A DNA stretch of 64,000 nucleotides from Botryobacter ruber (GTDB taxonomy: Bacteria; Bacteroidota; Bacteroidia; Cytophagales; Hymenobacteraceae), in the NCBI RefSeq assembly GCF_003347595.2, contig NZ_QCZK02000059.1, positions 1 through 64,000 of the forward strand. The letters are read 5' to 3'. The notes beneath the pieces are model-generated. The model saw only the letters and a list, made by a program, of their open reading frames with translations, did no database searches and had not been told where the DNA came from. The position numbers were made by a program, and so were the translations under genes. The stretch's first letter is position 1. Each line of letters starts with the position of its first letter. This document shows positions 53,974 through 62,890 of this stretch, piece by piece.

Positions 53974-54247
53974 TGCTCGTCCGATACTTTACGCCCTCCG
54001 CCTGAGCAGGGCGGAATAAATCCCCACCAATGAAATGAAAATTTTCCCGGCTAATCAGCATAATAGGGCTTCGCCTGATTGCGTTTGGTTGTTGAACCAT
54101 AGGTCAGGGTGCGCTGCAGTCAGCTTATTTTCACCGTGCTGAAAGAACTTCTGCAAATTGATCAGATTTGGTTTTTCTAATGCGTGTGTAATGCTTAATT
54201 TTAAGGTTATAATTTGCTTTTGTTTCACTTACCAGTAAAGTACCGCT

Positions 54248-54901
54248 TTGAAAACGACATACAAAACCGCTTCCCCCTGCCTGTTTGCACTTTTTTTTCT
54301 TTGTATGCTGTTCATTACCTCGTGCCAGTCGTCGCAGCCTGTGTTCAGTAAGCGCGGTGAAACCTACAAATCGGCCCGGCAGATAGCGGCAGAAAAACGG
54401 GAAGCACGCAGAGCCCGTAAACTGGCGTGGAAGAATGGCAACGACAGACCGGCAGTGGCATCCAAAGACCGCACCAGCCGCACCCGGGCCTCCAGATCCA
54501 ATAATGTAAACAAAGAAATTGCCACTGTTATCAAAACAGCACGTTCTTATACCGGCACCCCGTACCGCTGGGGCGGCACTTCCCGCATCGGCATGGACTG
54601 CTCCGGTTTACTCTGCGCTTCCTTTGCCAGTATTGATTACCCGTTACCGCGCACTTCCGACGAACAAAGCCGCATCGGCAGCGAAGTCCGGCTTAAAAAC
54701 CTGCAGGAAGGCGACCTGGTATTTTTCGGCGCCTCCCGTAACAGCCGCAACATAACACACGTTGGCCTTGTAACAGAGGTTATCAGCGACCAGGAAGTAA
54801 GGTTTATTCATGCTTCCACTTCGCTTGGCGTTATCGAAAACAACTTATTTTCAGAGCATTACCAGAAAATATTTATTAAGGCGGTAAGGCCGCCGCTGTA
54901 G
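54248..54901 (+). CDS. NlpC/P60 (C40) family peptidase lipoprotein
   Basis: 217-aa lipoprotein starting at a TTG (the next Met is inside the signal peptide). The signal peptide ends at LFITSC (Cys26). A basic linker (residues 45-85, Arg/Lys/Ser-rich) precedes the C40 domain with catalytic Cys in GMDCSGLLCASF, His in ITHVGLVTEV and a third polar residue in FIHAST. Such enzymes cut D-Glu/DAP bonds in peptidoglycan, probably for cell separation or remodelling. It is monocistronic, upstream of tRNA-Ala. Confidence 0.9.
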   Translation: MKTTYKTASPCLFALFFLCMLFITSCQSSQPVFSKRGETYKSARQIAAEKREARRARKLAWKNGNDRPAVASKDRTSRTRASRSNNVNKEIATVIKTARSYTGTPYRWGGTSRIGMDCSGLLCASFASIDYPLPRTSDEQSRIGSEVRLKNLQEGDLVFFGASRNSRNITHVGLVTEVISDQEVRFIHASTSLGVIENNLFSEHYQKIFIKAVRPPL

Positions 54902-54984
54902 CTTATCGTACGCGTAGCTACCATTGAAATTGCAGCAGATGGAAGAGGGGCTCTTTCTTTTTTCCGCATTTTTCTGTTTTCTGT

Positions 54985-55014
54985 TTTGGATTAAAGAAAA
55001 TTATTCTATTTTTG
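54985..55014 (+). promoter_or_regulatory. Bacteroidota-type promoter of tRNA-Ala
   Basis: TTTG at 54985-54988 and TATTTTTG at 55007-55014 match the Bacteroidota -33 TTTG and -7 TAnnTTTG consensus with an 18-nt spacing. Transcription would start around 55020, just before the tRNA at 55027. Confidence 0.75.
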
Positions 55015-55026
55015 CATCACTCAAAC

Positions 55027-55100
<74 letters not shown>

Positions 55101-55102
55101 CT

Positions 55103-55134
55103 AAAAGGTTGCTGCAAAACGGCAACCTTTTTCT
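55103..55134 (+). terminator. tRNA-Ala terminator
   Basis: Stem AAAAGGTTGC/GGCAACCTTTT with an 8-nt loop, then a TTTCTTTT tail. Confidence 0.82.
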
Positions 55135-55137
55135 TTT

Positions 55138-55389
55138 ATAGCCTACTCCGTTTACATTCTCTTCTCTGAGAAAACAAACCGCTACTATGTAGGCTCAACA
55201 GAGGACCTGCCACGAAGGCTCGGGCAGCATAACAGTGGCAGAAACAAGTCCACAAAGGCAGGTATGCCATGGCTGCTTAAGCACACGGAAGAGTTCCCTA
55301 CCTCTGTTGCGGCACGACAACGCGAGTCTGAGATAAAAAGAAAGAAGAGCCGGAAGTATATAGAGCGGTTAATTAGCTCAGCTGGTTAG
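55138..55389 (+). pseudogene. GIY-YIG nuclease-like ORF without a start codon
   Basis: Open frame of about 83 codons ending TAG at 55387. It encodes a UvrC/YhbQ-type GIY-YIG domain: VYILFSEKTNRYYVGSTEDL (GIY and YIG elements as VYI and YVG), the Arg in PRRLGQHNSGRNKSTK, and the Glu helix ARQRESEIKRKKSRKYIERL. Catalytic positions look intact, but no ATG, GTG or TTG precedes the domain; upstream codons run into the tRNA terminator, leaving only ATA (55138) or ATT (55156). Its last codons (LISSAG, stop) are encoded by the 5' part of a degenerate tRNA-Ala copy. Related Bacteroidota GIY-YIG genes often end in tRNA sequence, from memory. Either start-less and dead or read from a rare start. Confidence 0.7.
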
Positions 55390-55441
55390 AGCGTCCCGAA
55401 GGCTTTCGGGAAGGTCATCGGTTCGACTCCGATATCCTCCA
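55367..55441 (+). pseudogene. Degenerate tRNA-Ala copy
   Basis: 75-nt tRNA-like sequence. The D arm (ATTAGCTCAGCTGGTTAGAG) and the T arm with 3' acceptor (AGGTCATCGGTTCGACTCCG then ATATCCTCCA) match the tRNA-Ala at 55027 almost exactly. The 5' acceptor (GGTTAAT) has three mismatches to the 3' side, and the anticodon arm is replaced by a 7-bp stem with a 4-nt loop (TCCCGAA GGCT TTCGGGA), so it cannot be a working tRNA. Confidence 0.85.
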
Positions 55442-55742
55442 CACTTAAAAAACTGCAAGTGCTTTTTTTGGATCACACAAAAGTACACACAACTCGCCTT
55501 TACCTTCAGGAATCATCTACTCTCCTCCCACTGCCTTTAACCAGAATAAAAAACTCGAAGCAACTTAAAGAAAAAACAGTTTAGGCATTAAACAATATAA
55601 ATTCTTTCATTATATTACCTGAGAATTATCTCTTGCCAATATTCCAGTTTATTTCACGTGTGCCCGATAGAAGACGTTTCCAGGTAGTGGCATGCTCAAA
55701 AAAAAGAACAAACATTCATTAATAACCCTTAAGCAAAACGTT

Positions 55743-56123
55743 ATGTCAAACATCTTCTCTTTCAGCGGCAGGATTCGCCGCACAGAGTACGCAGTTACTC
55801 AAATTCTTCTTTCCATTATTACCACAGTTATCTTCTTTGGATTTGGCATGGCCGCCTATCTTGCAGGAGAACAGGTCTCTGCGGGCATCGTAGTTTTAGT
55901 TTCGGCAACCTTCTTGTTTGCAACTTGGATAAGCCTGGCAGCTGGTGCGAAAAGGTGCCACGACCGAGGAAACTCCGGCTTCTTCCAGCTTATTCCATTT
56001 TATAGCCTATGGATGCTGTTTGGAGATGGTGACGCCGGCCGTAATATGTATGGACCAGATCCAAAAGGCCGTGTAGGCCAGGCAGAAATGATGGAATCAA
56101 TGCAGGCTAAAGCTGCAGTATAA
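55743..56123 (+). CDS. DUF805 family small membrane protein
   Basis: 126 aa from the ATG at 55743; an upstream ATG at 55692 would add 17 residues of low similarity. The hallmark opening is IFSFSGRIRRTEYAVTQI, followed by three transmembrane helices and AAGAKRCHDRGNSGFFQL, then a cytoplasmic tail containing the DUF805 end GDAGRNMYGPDPKG. Function of the family is unknown. The preceding gap (55442-55742) shows only a weak hairpin near 55445-55470 and no other element. Confidence 0.88.
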   Translation: MSNIFSFSGRIRRTEYAVTQILLSIITTVIFFGFGMAAYLAGEQVSAGIVVLVSATFLFATWISLAAGAKRCHDRGNSGFFQLIPFYSLWMLFGDGDAGRNMYGPDPKGRVGQAEMMESMQAKAAV

Positions 56124-56131
56124 TTACATCA

Positions 56132-56160
56132 AGCCGGGGCCTAAGCTCCGGCTCCTTTTC
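56132..56160 (+). terminator. Terminator after the DUF805 gene
   Basis: AGCCGG-GC/GC-CCGGCT stem-loop with a CCTTTTCTT tail. Confidence 0.75.
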
Positions 56161-56258
56161 TTGATGGCTCGAAAAAACCCTATGAAGTCACAACAGCTTT
56201 CTGAAGGTGTTCCATCAGTGTTTTTTTCAACGCCACCCAATTTGCATTCAATTAATCT

Positions 56259-56516
56259 TCACATCCAACTCTCCACAATCACCGGATCGTCATTATCCGC
56301 ACGACCCAGGTTGCGCAAGCCCATTTCTTTGAGTTGTTCACGGCAGGCTTCCAGCGTAGCGGCGTTGAAGAGATAAGAAAGGTCCTGCTGCACCTGGTTC
56401 AGTTCATTAGCTGCATTGCGCGGCTCAGACACCAGCCAGCGCTTAATCACATACTCCCCCGGCCAGTCGGTCGGGTTGTTGTAGATGGTGTAAAGGGAGA
56501 GGGTGTTTTCAGACAT
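56259..56516 (-). CDS. Small conserved hypothetical protein
   Basis: 85-aa soluble protein with no recognised domain. It has the features of a real gene: an ATG start, balanced composition (LYTIYNNPTDWPGEYVIKRW and LEACREQLKEMGLRNLGRAD), and a position between the DUF805 gene and the membrane operon, convergent with the former. I recall similar short proteins in Bacteroidota but cannot name a family. Function unknown. Confidence 0.6.
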   Translation of the reverse strand: MSENTLSLYTIYNNPTDWPGEYVIKRWLVSEPRNAANELNQVQQDLSYLFNAATLEACREQLKEMGLRNLGRADNDDPVIVESWM

Positions 56517-56709
56517 AGTTTCCTTTCATTTTTAGACAGTACCACTACGGCAAGCTTTCCGCCATTGCGCGCGTTTACTGCTTCTACGCAAAAATCTGAA
56601 ATCCGACGTTTTACTTTCTTCGGCTGCACCGGCACTGCCAAGCGAAAAACCCTGTATGAACGGCTGTGCCCGCACCCCAATTTCACCAGAAGCTGCCAGT
56701 TTAGGTCTT

Positions 56710-56734
56710 CTGCAGCTGCCACCATAGCCTCTGC
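56710..56734. repeat. Dispersed palindromic element, single copy (locus 8)
   Basis: Reverse-orientation copy containing CTGCCACCATAGCCTCTGC, 31 bp downstream of the stop codon of the minus-strand gene at 56765. Confidence 0.78.
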
Positions 56735-56764
56735 TGCTCAGCAAAAACAATTACACAAAATCAC

Positions 56765-57850
56765 CTACGGCTTCAGATGTTCATCTTTCGACACTTTCCA
56801 GATAAAGCCATCCAGTACGTAATGGGTTATCTGAGGCAAGGCCAGCAGGGGCACCAGTACGGCTAACAGCATTTTGTCCTGCACCTGGGGTAAACCGGTA
56901 AACAACGAAAATACCAGCCTATGCTCGCGCCATACCAAACCATCCCATAAGCCTTCCTCCAGGTACGCCAGCACGACAACCAGCCCCAGGAACAAAACCA
57001 GACCGGTGTTCCGGAAAACCAGTTTCTCTACTTTTGATAGCGTATTGGTGCTGTTCAAAGCTCTCTGCTGCTTTTTTCGGCCGTAAATCCAGACCAGTGC
57101 CAGGTACGGAATCCCATGCGAGACTACATTGAAGGTGGTATAAATCAGGTCGCCGTTGTAATGCACAATGCCCAGGTACCAGGAAAGCGCGGTGCCGACA
57201 ATAACCAGGTTGCGCGGCAGGTTTACCTTTTTAGTTCGGTAAATAAACCGGGCTTCCTTCAGCAGGTAAGCTGCCAGCACAACCACATAACTACCAAACA
57301 GTAGCGGTAGCAGCTCCGGGTAAGAGACTTTGATAAAATCGCCGGCGACAAACCAGTTGAAAAGGCGCTTGCCTTCCAGGTGCCAGTAAAGTATCGGAAA
57401 CAAGGTAGCCGCATAAATGGCAGCCATATCCAGGCGACGTTCCCATAGCGTTTGTTGCTCCTTCCGCGCATACAACTTCATAAAACCGTATTGCTGCCGG
57501 ATGAAATGATAAACAGCCAAATAAGCCAGTAGGCGCCAGAAAAGCATGTCGTCCAGCGAATACAGCAGCATACCAATACCCCAGGAGAGCAACGGCACCG
57601 CCAGCATCAGCTGTTTTTGTTTCTGAAAAGTGGCTTTATCAAAGTAGGTCCTGAAAAGTGTGCTGTACACATGGCTCACATCTATTAACAGCACCAGCAC
57701 CACCCACGCCGCCACCGACATCTCCCGCGACTCCTGGAAAAAATCCGGGAATGCCATTATTGCCAGCAGGCACAGGAAGGGCGGCGATAAAATAAAGATG
57801 AAGTCGACAACGGCCGAGTGTAGCCAGGGCTGTTTGGAGTTAGGCTTCAT
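56765..57850 (-). CDS. Polytopic membrane protein of the DUF4178/DUF350 cluster
   Basis: 361-aa integral membrane protein with about nine hydrophobic helices (for example VVDFIFILSPPFLCLLAIMA and FVAGDFIKVSYPELLPLLFG). Several conserved-looking His and Asp residues lie near membrane edges (LIDVSHVYSTLFRTYFD, AYLAVYHFIRQQYGFMKLY, IVHYNGDLIYTTFNVVSHG). I do not recognise a family, though the His-rich pattern is reminiscent of membrane desaturase/hydroxylase-type proteins. The start overlaps the FAD oxidoreductase gene by 11 bp, so it is cotranslated with the polyamine-type cluster. Confidence 0.7.
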   Translation of the reverse strand: MKPNSKQPWLHSAVVDFIFILSPPFLCLLAIMAFPDFFQESREMSVAAWVVLVLLIDVSHVYSTLFRTYFDKATFQKQKQLMLAVPLLSWGIGMLLYSLDDMLFWRLLAYLAVYHFIRQQYGFMKLYARKEQQTLWERRLDMAAIYAATLFPILYWHLEGKRLFNWFVAGDFIKVSYPELLPLLFGSYVVVLAAYLLKEARFIYRTKKVNLPRNLVIVGTALSWYLGIVHYNGDLIYTTFNVVSHGIPYLALVWIYGRKKQQRALNSTNTLSKVEKLVFRNTGLVLFLGLVVVLAYLEEGLWDGLVWREHRLVFSLFTGLPQVQDKMLLAVLVPLLALPQITHYVLDGFIWKVSKDEHLKP

Positions 57851-59483
57851 GGCTCGTGTTGATAATTTGCTTTGCTGCTTTCAGCCCCTGGTAAAAAGCT
57901 TCTTCAAATACAGAGATGCCGCTTAAATCGGTATGGGCAAAAAACACTTTGTCCTGAACAGGTGCTTCTGCTTTCCTTTTTTCCTCGCCCCAGATAAAAC
58001 CAACCGTAGGACGAATCATGCCGTGGCCCCATACCCAGACATCCAGTGTTTCTACTTCTTTACGGATAGCAGGATGTGCTTTTTCCAGTTCTGTCAGCAC
58101 CATTTCCTGCCAGGCTTCCTTCTCTTTCCGGTAAGCCTCTGCCCGGACCTGCGCCTCGTGCTCGCCCGTAAGAGGATAATAAAACGTGATGGTCTTTTTG
58201 GCTGGGTACAGCTGCACCTGTTGCTGATTGGCATACACATAGCCCAGGGAACAGCTGCCGTAAATTACATTGTCCCAGCACAACGGTGTGCCCCGCCCTG
58301 ATGGCACCTCTTTCAGTGTCAGGTTGGCAACCAGCCAGGTGGAATAGGAAAAGTGGCTTTGTTTAACCGGATTTCTTTGCTCCTGCATTCCCTGCAGCAG
58401 CCGCTCGTTTACAAAATGAGACGTTGCCAGTATACACTGCTTCGCAACCAGGCGGCGATGCTTGTTTGTAGTTACATCCAGGTAATCGACCAGCACCTTG
58501 TCCTGCGCTAGATGCACACGGTAAGTTAAGGCGTTTGTTCTGATGTTATTTTCGGCAGCTTGCCGCAGGCGGTTCACGAGCCAGAAATTGCCCTCCGGCC
58601 AGGTAAGCACGCGGTCGGAATCGGTGTTGGCGGCCTTGGCTCTCCGGGAAGCAAAATAATGAATACCGGCCCAGGCCGAAGTGTCTTCCAGCCGGGAGCC
58701 GTAATCATCGAGGCAGCAGTAGTTCAGGTACCACAGCAGGTGCGGTGAGCTAAATTTTTCCTGGTGCAGCCACTCCTTCATGCTCAGCTTATCAAGCTGG
58801 CGGTAGGTTTCATCGGCAGAGGAAGCAGCTAACGGAATGGCAAAGGCAAATTTCCCGTCTGCTCCTTTTGCCTGGCGGTACTCCTCTATCAATTTAAAAA
58901 AACGCGCTGTTTCTTTCAGCTCCGCTTCAGGCACACCCCAGTTCGGCACCAGGCCTTGCTGCCAGTAGCCGTTTATGAACAGGCGCTCCTCCGGGTCGAA
59001 ACACAAGTAGTATTCGTTGTAGACAGGCAGCTTTTGCTCGTTATAGCCTGTAATAACCGCTTCCTCTTCCAGAAACTGCAGCAGCTCCGGCAAGTCATTG
59101 TTCGGCAAGGTCAGGTAATGGGCTCCCCACGGATAAGCGGTGTACTTGTTTCTGCCTGCCACGGCGTTACCGCCAGGCTGGTCCTCCAGTTCCAGCAGCA
59201 CAACTTTGGCAGAACTGTTTTGGTGCAGCCACCGGTTTGCCGATAAACCCGACACGCCTCCTCCCACAATCACCACATCCACTGCTTCAATTTCTTCGGG
59301 GATAACGGAAATACCCTTACGCAGCAAATGGCCGGCTTTAAAAGAAGGGCCCTGTAACTTTCCGGCTATGGGCTTTGGCCTGGAAGGACTACAGGCCGTC
59401 AGGTATCGGCCCAGGATAGGAAATCCGGCTACTGCCAACGCACTCTTGAGTAAAAACTGTCTTCTCCCTTTCTGCTCCGCCAT
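57840..59483 (-). CDS. Tat-exported FAD-dependent oxidoreductase (amine-oxidase-like)
   Basis: 547-aa protein. The N-terminus GRRQFLLKSALAVAGFPILG is a twin-arginine signal, followed by LTAC (Cys31), a likely lipobox, so the enzyme is probably a folded, lipid-anchored periplasmic protein. The FAD site is VDVVIVGGGVSGLSANRWL and ending LELEDQPGGNA, characteristic of flavin amine oxidases and phytoene-desaturase-like enzymes; a C-terminal FAD contact is seen in FFAHTDLSGISVFEEAFYQG. The substrate is unknown; the neighbouring aminopropyltransferase-like gene suggests an amine. It overlaps the membrane protein gene. Confidence 0.82.
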   Translation of the reverse strand: MAEQKGRRQFLLKSALAVAGFPILGRYLTACSPSRPKPIAGKLQGPSFKAGHLLRKGISVIPEEIEAVDVVIVGGGVSGLSANRWLHQNSSAKVVLLELEDQPGGNAVAGRNKYTAYPWGAHYLTLPNNDLPELLQFLEEEAVITGYNEQKLPVYNEYYLCFDPEERLFINGYWQQGLVPNWGVPEAELKETARFFKLIEEYRQAKGADGKFAFAIPLAASSADETYRQLDKLSMKEWLHQEKFSSPHLLWYLNYCCLDDYGSRLEDTSAWAGIHYFASRRAKAANTDSDRVLTWPEGNFWLVNRLRQAAENNIRTNALTYRVHLAQDKVLVDYLDVTTNKHRRLVAKQCILATSHFVNERLLQGMQEQRNPVKQSHFSYSTWLVANLTLKEVPSGRGTPLCWDNVIYGSCSLGYVYANQQQVQLYPAKKTITFYYPLTGEHEAQVRAEAYRKEKEAWQEMVLTELEKAHPAIRKEVETLDVWVWGHGMIRPTVGFIWGEEKRKAEAPVQDKVFFAHTDLSGISVFEEAFYQGLKAAKQIINTSHEA

Positions 59484-59533
59484 CTATGTAAGTAACACGA
59501 AAAAGTTTGTTGTATCAGCCTCCCGGGAAGGCG

Positions 59534-61045
59534 CTAATTCAGGTACTGCGCCCACTCTTCTTCAAAATAGTGCACCAGGGCCTGGTTATTTAGTTTATTT
59601 ATTTCTGTTTGCCGGGGCGGCATGTCTTTCGGAAAAATCTGCATCTGCCTGAAAACATCGCCATTTAAAAACCGGAGGTCTTCCGGGTAATCATCGTTCA
59701 GGGCCATAGTCGCCTGCGGACTAACCAGCACGAAACCCCAGTCGCCAAAGGAAGGCACGTGGGCATGATAGGGCAAGGCAGCAAAGCCTTCGGCCTGCAA
59801 CGTATTGATGATGCACCAGTACGACTTAGGCGCTACAAAAGGCGAGGTAGCCTGAATAACCGCCATTCCCTGCGAAGTTAGAGAAGCGTGCAGCAAGCGG
59901 TAAAAAATATTGGAATACAACTTCCCGATAGAGTAGTTGGCAGGGTCCGGAAAATCAATCACCACAAAGTCGAACTTCTCCTGGTTGTTCCGGAGCCATT
60001 GAAAGGCATCGGCATTTATCACGTTTACCTTTGGCGACAACAGCGATTCCGCGTTCAGCTTTACAAGCGAGGCGTGCGACGAGAAGATGTGCGTCATTTC
60101 AGGGTCCAGGTCTACGAGCGTTACCTGCTCCACCTCCGGGTAGCGCAGCACCTCCCGCACAGCCAGCCCATCGCCGCCACCCAGCACCAGCACCTTTTTA
60201 GGGTTAGGAATGGCATTGAGCCCCGGATGCACCAGCGCCTCGTGGTACCGGTACTCGTCGGCACTGCTGAACTGCAGGTTGCCGTTCAGAAACAGCCGGA
60301 AGTCATGTGAATTGCGCGTGAGCACGATGCGCTGGTAGGGCGAAGAAGTGGCATACACAACTTTATCCGGATACGTCAGGCTCTCGGTAAAGGCCAGGAT
60401 GCGTTCGCTGGCCACAAAGCCGAAGGTAAGCGCAGCAATTACGCCGGCACAGGTTGCTTTCATATAAGCCGGCCAGCGCAACTCGCTCTTAAAATAAAAA
60501 CAAAGCACCAGCGCCACAGCGGCATTCAGCAAGCCAAAAAAGAAAGAGGTGCGCAAAATGCCCAGCTGCGGCATCAGCAGCAACGGAAAGATAATGGAGG
60601 CGAGCAAGGCGCCAATGTAATCGAAGGTGAACACTTTGGATACCAAATCCTTGAACTCAAAGCGACCTTCGAGGATGCGCATAATCAGGGGAATCTCCAG
60701 CCCCACCAGGATGCCCGTAAGCGAAACCAGCATGTACAACACCAGCCTGAAAGACTCCACCCTGTCAAATAGCAGGAAAAGCAAGGTAGAGCTAAAGCCG
60801 CCAATCAGGGCCACCAGCACTTCAATCTGGATAAACCAGGCAATAAGGTTGCGATTAAAGAATTTGGAAAGGTAGCTCCCAATCCCCATCGAGAACAGGT
60901 ATACCCCGATGATGGTCGAAAACTGGGTAACGGAATCGCCCAGGAGGTAGCTGGCCAGCGTGCCCGCCACCAGCTCGTAAATAAGACCACAGGTCGCCAC
61001 CACAAACACCGAAAACAACAGGAGGACCTGAACGTTTATGCGCAT
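59534..61045 (-). CDS. Membrane-anchored spermidine-synthase-like protein
   Basis: 503 aa from the ATG at 61045; a longer frame back to 61159 would overlap the DUF350 gene and adds Cys/His-rich junk. Residues 1-230 hold six or seven helices (LLLFSVFVVATCGLIYELVA, MLVSLTGILVGLEIPLIMRI). The C-terminal domain is an aminopropyltransferase/SAM-type fold: SSPYQRIVLTR, FLNGNLQFSSADEYRYHEAL, VLVLGGGDGLAVREVLR, VDLDPEM and FVVIDFPDPANYSIGKLYS. Most polyamine-contact residues of SpeE are kept. It likely makes or modifies a polyamine at the membrane; the substrate is not proven. Confidence 0.85.
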   Translation of the reverse strand: MRINVQVLLLFSVFVVATCGLIYELVAGTLASYLLGDSVTQFSTIIGVYLFSMGIGSYLSKFFNRNLIAWFIQIEVLVALIGGFSSTLLFLLFDRVESFRLVLYMLVSLTGILVGLEIPLIMRILEGRFEFKDLVSKVFTFDYIGALLASIIFPLLLMPQLGILRTSFFFGLLNAAVALVLCFYFKSELRWPAYMKATCAGVIAALTFGFVASERILAFTESLTYPDKVVYATSSPYQRIVLTRNSHDFRLFLNGNLQFSSADEYRYHEALVHPGLNAIPNPKKVLVLGGGDGLAVREVLRYPEVEQVTLVDLDPEMTHIFSSHASLVKLNAESLLSPKVNVINADAFQWLRNNQEKFDFVVIDFPDPANYSIGKLYSNIFYRLLHASLTSQGMAVIQATSPFVAPKSYWCIINTLQAEGFAALPYHAHVPSFGDWGFVLVSPQATMALNDDYPEDLRFLNGDVFRQMQIFPKDMPPRQTEINKLNNQALVHYFEEEWAQYLN

Positions 61046-61056
61046 AAAAAACTCTT

Positions 61057-61275
61057 TTAACCGTGAACTGCCGACGCTATGATAATGGCAATCGCAATCA
61101 TGAAGGCAGCAAATAAAATAGACAGCGCGATGTTCTGCTTTTCCAGAATCTCCTTCCACAGGTTTTCAGGCGTAATCATTTCCACAATCCAGAACGTGGT
61201 AAATAACACACCGATGCCTAAAATGGAGTAGACCAGCGACGAGACAATGTACTTGTAGTTTAAATATGTTTCCAT
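61057..61275 (-). CDS. DUF350 family small membrane protein
   Basis: 72-aa protein with two transmembrane helices (YIVSSLVYSILGIGVLFTTF and ALSILFAAFMIAIAIIIASA) joined by a short polar loop (EMITPENLWKEILEKQN), matching the DUF350 family. DUF350 genes are repeatedly found with DUF4178 and spermidine-synthase-like genes, as here. It ends 11 bp before the aminopropyltransferase-like gene. The role is unknown. Confidence 0.88.
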   Translation of the reverse strand: METYLNYKYIVSSLVYSILGIGVLFTTFWIVEMITPENLWKEILEKQNIALSILFAAFMIAIAIIIASAVHG

Positions 61276-61325
61276 AAAGTCAAATTTTTCAAACTAAAAC
61301 CAATTCAGGTTACGCTAAAAGCTTT

Positions 61326-61350
61326 CTGCACCTGCCACCACAGCCTCTGC
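61326..61350. repeat. Dispersed palindromic element, single copy (locus 9)
   Basis: Reverse-orientation copy of CTGCACCTGCCACCACAGCC with CTCTGC. It sits between the small membrane gene (61377) and DUF350, inside an otherwise tight operon, 26 bp after the former's stop. Confidence 0.85.
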
Positions 61351-61376
61351 TCCTCCTGCAAGTAACTTAAGCCAAA

Positions 61377-61574
61377 CTACTTATGATAAAACCGATGCGT
61401 TCTAACCCGCCTGCCTCCGCTATCCCGGTCCGGTCCGGAGGGGTCGAATTGCTCGGTATCGTCTCCGAGCATGCGGGTACCCGTCATGCCGGCATACACA
61501 AAATAACCCAGCACCAGCACCAGGTAAAGCAGGAAAAACGTCAGGAAAGAAAATTTAAATTTAGGCATAGCCAC
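61377..61574 (-). CDS. Small single-span membrane protein
   Basis: 65-aa protein with one transmembrane helix (FSFLTFFLLYLVLVLGYFVY) and a hydrophilic tail rich in Asp, Arg and Gly (DPSGPDRDSGGRRVRTHRFY). It lies 8 bp after the larger DUF4178 gene in the same direction, so it is very probably a real cluster member. No family is recognised. Confidence 0.6.
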   Translation of the reverse strand: MAMPKFKFSFLTFFLLYLVLVLGYFVYAGMTGTRMLGDDTEQFDPSGPDRDSGGRRVRTHRFYHK

Positions 61575-61582
61575 AGCATTTT

Positions 61583-62890
61583 TCAGGTGTAAGGTGTAAA
61601 ATCGCTGTTCATCCAGCGGCGCTTCTCAAAGGTATAACTCCGGAACCACTGTACAGCCGGAAAGGTAATCAGCAGCCCAAGGGCCACCCAGAAGTTCGAC
61701 CAGATGGGCACATCCTGTACAACGGCTAACGTGAAGCTGTTCACACTGCTAAAATTCTCCCGGTACGGCTGCAGGATAACGTGGTAGGTACCGGCCGGCA
61801 ATGCCGATATAATTTTATCCTGCCTGGTACTGCCTTCGCTCCAGTTTTCACCATCGGTGTAGCCTGCATAGTATTCCACGCCCATTTCAAAATCGTATTC
61901 ACGGCGCGATTGGGTGTTTACCAGCGTTACGCCCAGCGCAAACCAGTTGTTAACCACAGGTGCCTGCAGTTTAAACTCCAGGCTCGATTTACCCAGCATG
62001 GTTTCCTGCAAGGTAAAAGTGGGCCCAGCCATAGATGGTAAAGCAGTCCCCAACCCGGTATCGGATAAGGTATAGCTGTTGCTGTTGAGCTGCACTTCTT
62101 TGCTTGACATAGCAAATAAAACCTGCAGCAGAAGCAATATACAGGCCGCCGCAATGGCTATCGGTTTCAGGGTTTCAAAAGAAACGCTCGTAGAAAAAGG
62201 CTCCGAAGCGCCAATGCCCGACTGCGGGGGCATGTCTTCTCCCAGGTTGAAAGCCGCTTTTACGTCTTCTGGCTGAATATATTCTCCCAGCAACCAGCTC
62301 AGCTCTTTGTTGCCCAGGATGCGCGTTATGGTATAAGGCGGCGCAATGTACTCGGCGTATTGTACCTGGTCGTCGCGTATGTCCCAGAAAAACTCCCCTT
62401 CGGCATACTGCACTTCCGAGCGGTAGCGGTTGTACAAATTATAGTGGTGGCCGTTATAATCGAAAGAACCATGATGGGCTTTGCCGTGCGAATAATCCGA
62501 AATAAACTGAAAGTAATTCCAATGGCCATCATATTCGGCTAGCAGTGCATAACCGTGAATGGGGCTCCAGAGCACGTATTCCTGCCAAAAGTAAGCGGCT
62601 TTTACTTCTTTGTATTTCGCAAAGCCTACTACCGCATACAACTTCTCTTTTAATAGCCCTTTAGCACCAATGGGTATGATAGGCTTTACCTGCTTCCGGA
62701 CATCAAAAAATTTAAGAGCCGACAGCCCCTTGCCACTACCACGGGTTTCGAAGAACTTATGGCAACTGCCGCAACCAACAAAAGAAGCCTGCGCATGGGT
62801 AATGAATGTAATGTTGTTCCTGCAATTCGGACACTTGACCACTGCCGGTTCCGGCAGCTTTTCTTTATCTTTTACTTCAAACCCAATCAT
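61583..62890 (-). CDS. DUF4178 protein with zinc ribbon and C-terminal membrane helices
   Basis: 435-aa protein. An N-terminal zinc ribbon (CPNCRN at residue 20 and CGSCHK about residue 40) is followed by a DUF4178 domain, which includes YAVVGFAKYKEVKAAYFWQE, YVLWSPIHGYALLAEYDGHW and NYFQFISDYSHG. One transmembrane helix near residue 245 (LKPIAIAAACILLLLQVLFA) leads to a beta-rich extracytoplasmic domain, and a second (about 405-420) closes the protein. DUF4178 function is unknown; it often accompanies DUF350 and polyamine-type genes. The start overlaps the second DUF4178 gene by 14 bp. Confidence 0.85.
   Translation of the reverse strand: MIGFEVKDKEKLPEPAVVKCPNCRNNITFITHAQASFVGCGSCHKFFETRGSGKGLSALKFFDVRKQVKPIIPIGAKGLLKEKLYAVVGFAKYKEVKAAYFWQEYVLWSPIHGYALLAEYDGHWNYFQFISDYSHGKAHHGSFDYNGHHYNLYNRYRSEVQYAEGEFFWDIRDDQVQYAEYIAPPYTITRILGNKELSWLLGEYIQPEDVKAAFNLGEDMPPQSGIGASEPFSTSVSFETLKPIAIAAACILLLLQVLFAMSSKEVQLNSNSYTLSDTGLGTALPSMAGPTFTLQETMLGKSSLEFKLQAPVVNNWFALGVTLVNTQSRREYDFEMGVEYYAGYTDGENWSEGSTRQDKIISALPAGTYHVILQPYRENFSSVNSFTLAVVQDVPIWSNFWVALGLLITFPAVQWFRSYTFEKRRWMNSDFTPYT

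Noticed and set aside
53870..54100. 76-aa minus-strand ORF in the 53.7-54.2 kb gap
   Set aside because: Runs through two tandem copies of the dispersed element; no domain and no neighbours in the same direction.
55367..55441. Second functional tRNA
   Set aside because: Three acceptor mismatches and an anticodon arm replaced by a 7-bp stem with a 4-nt loop.
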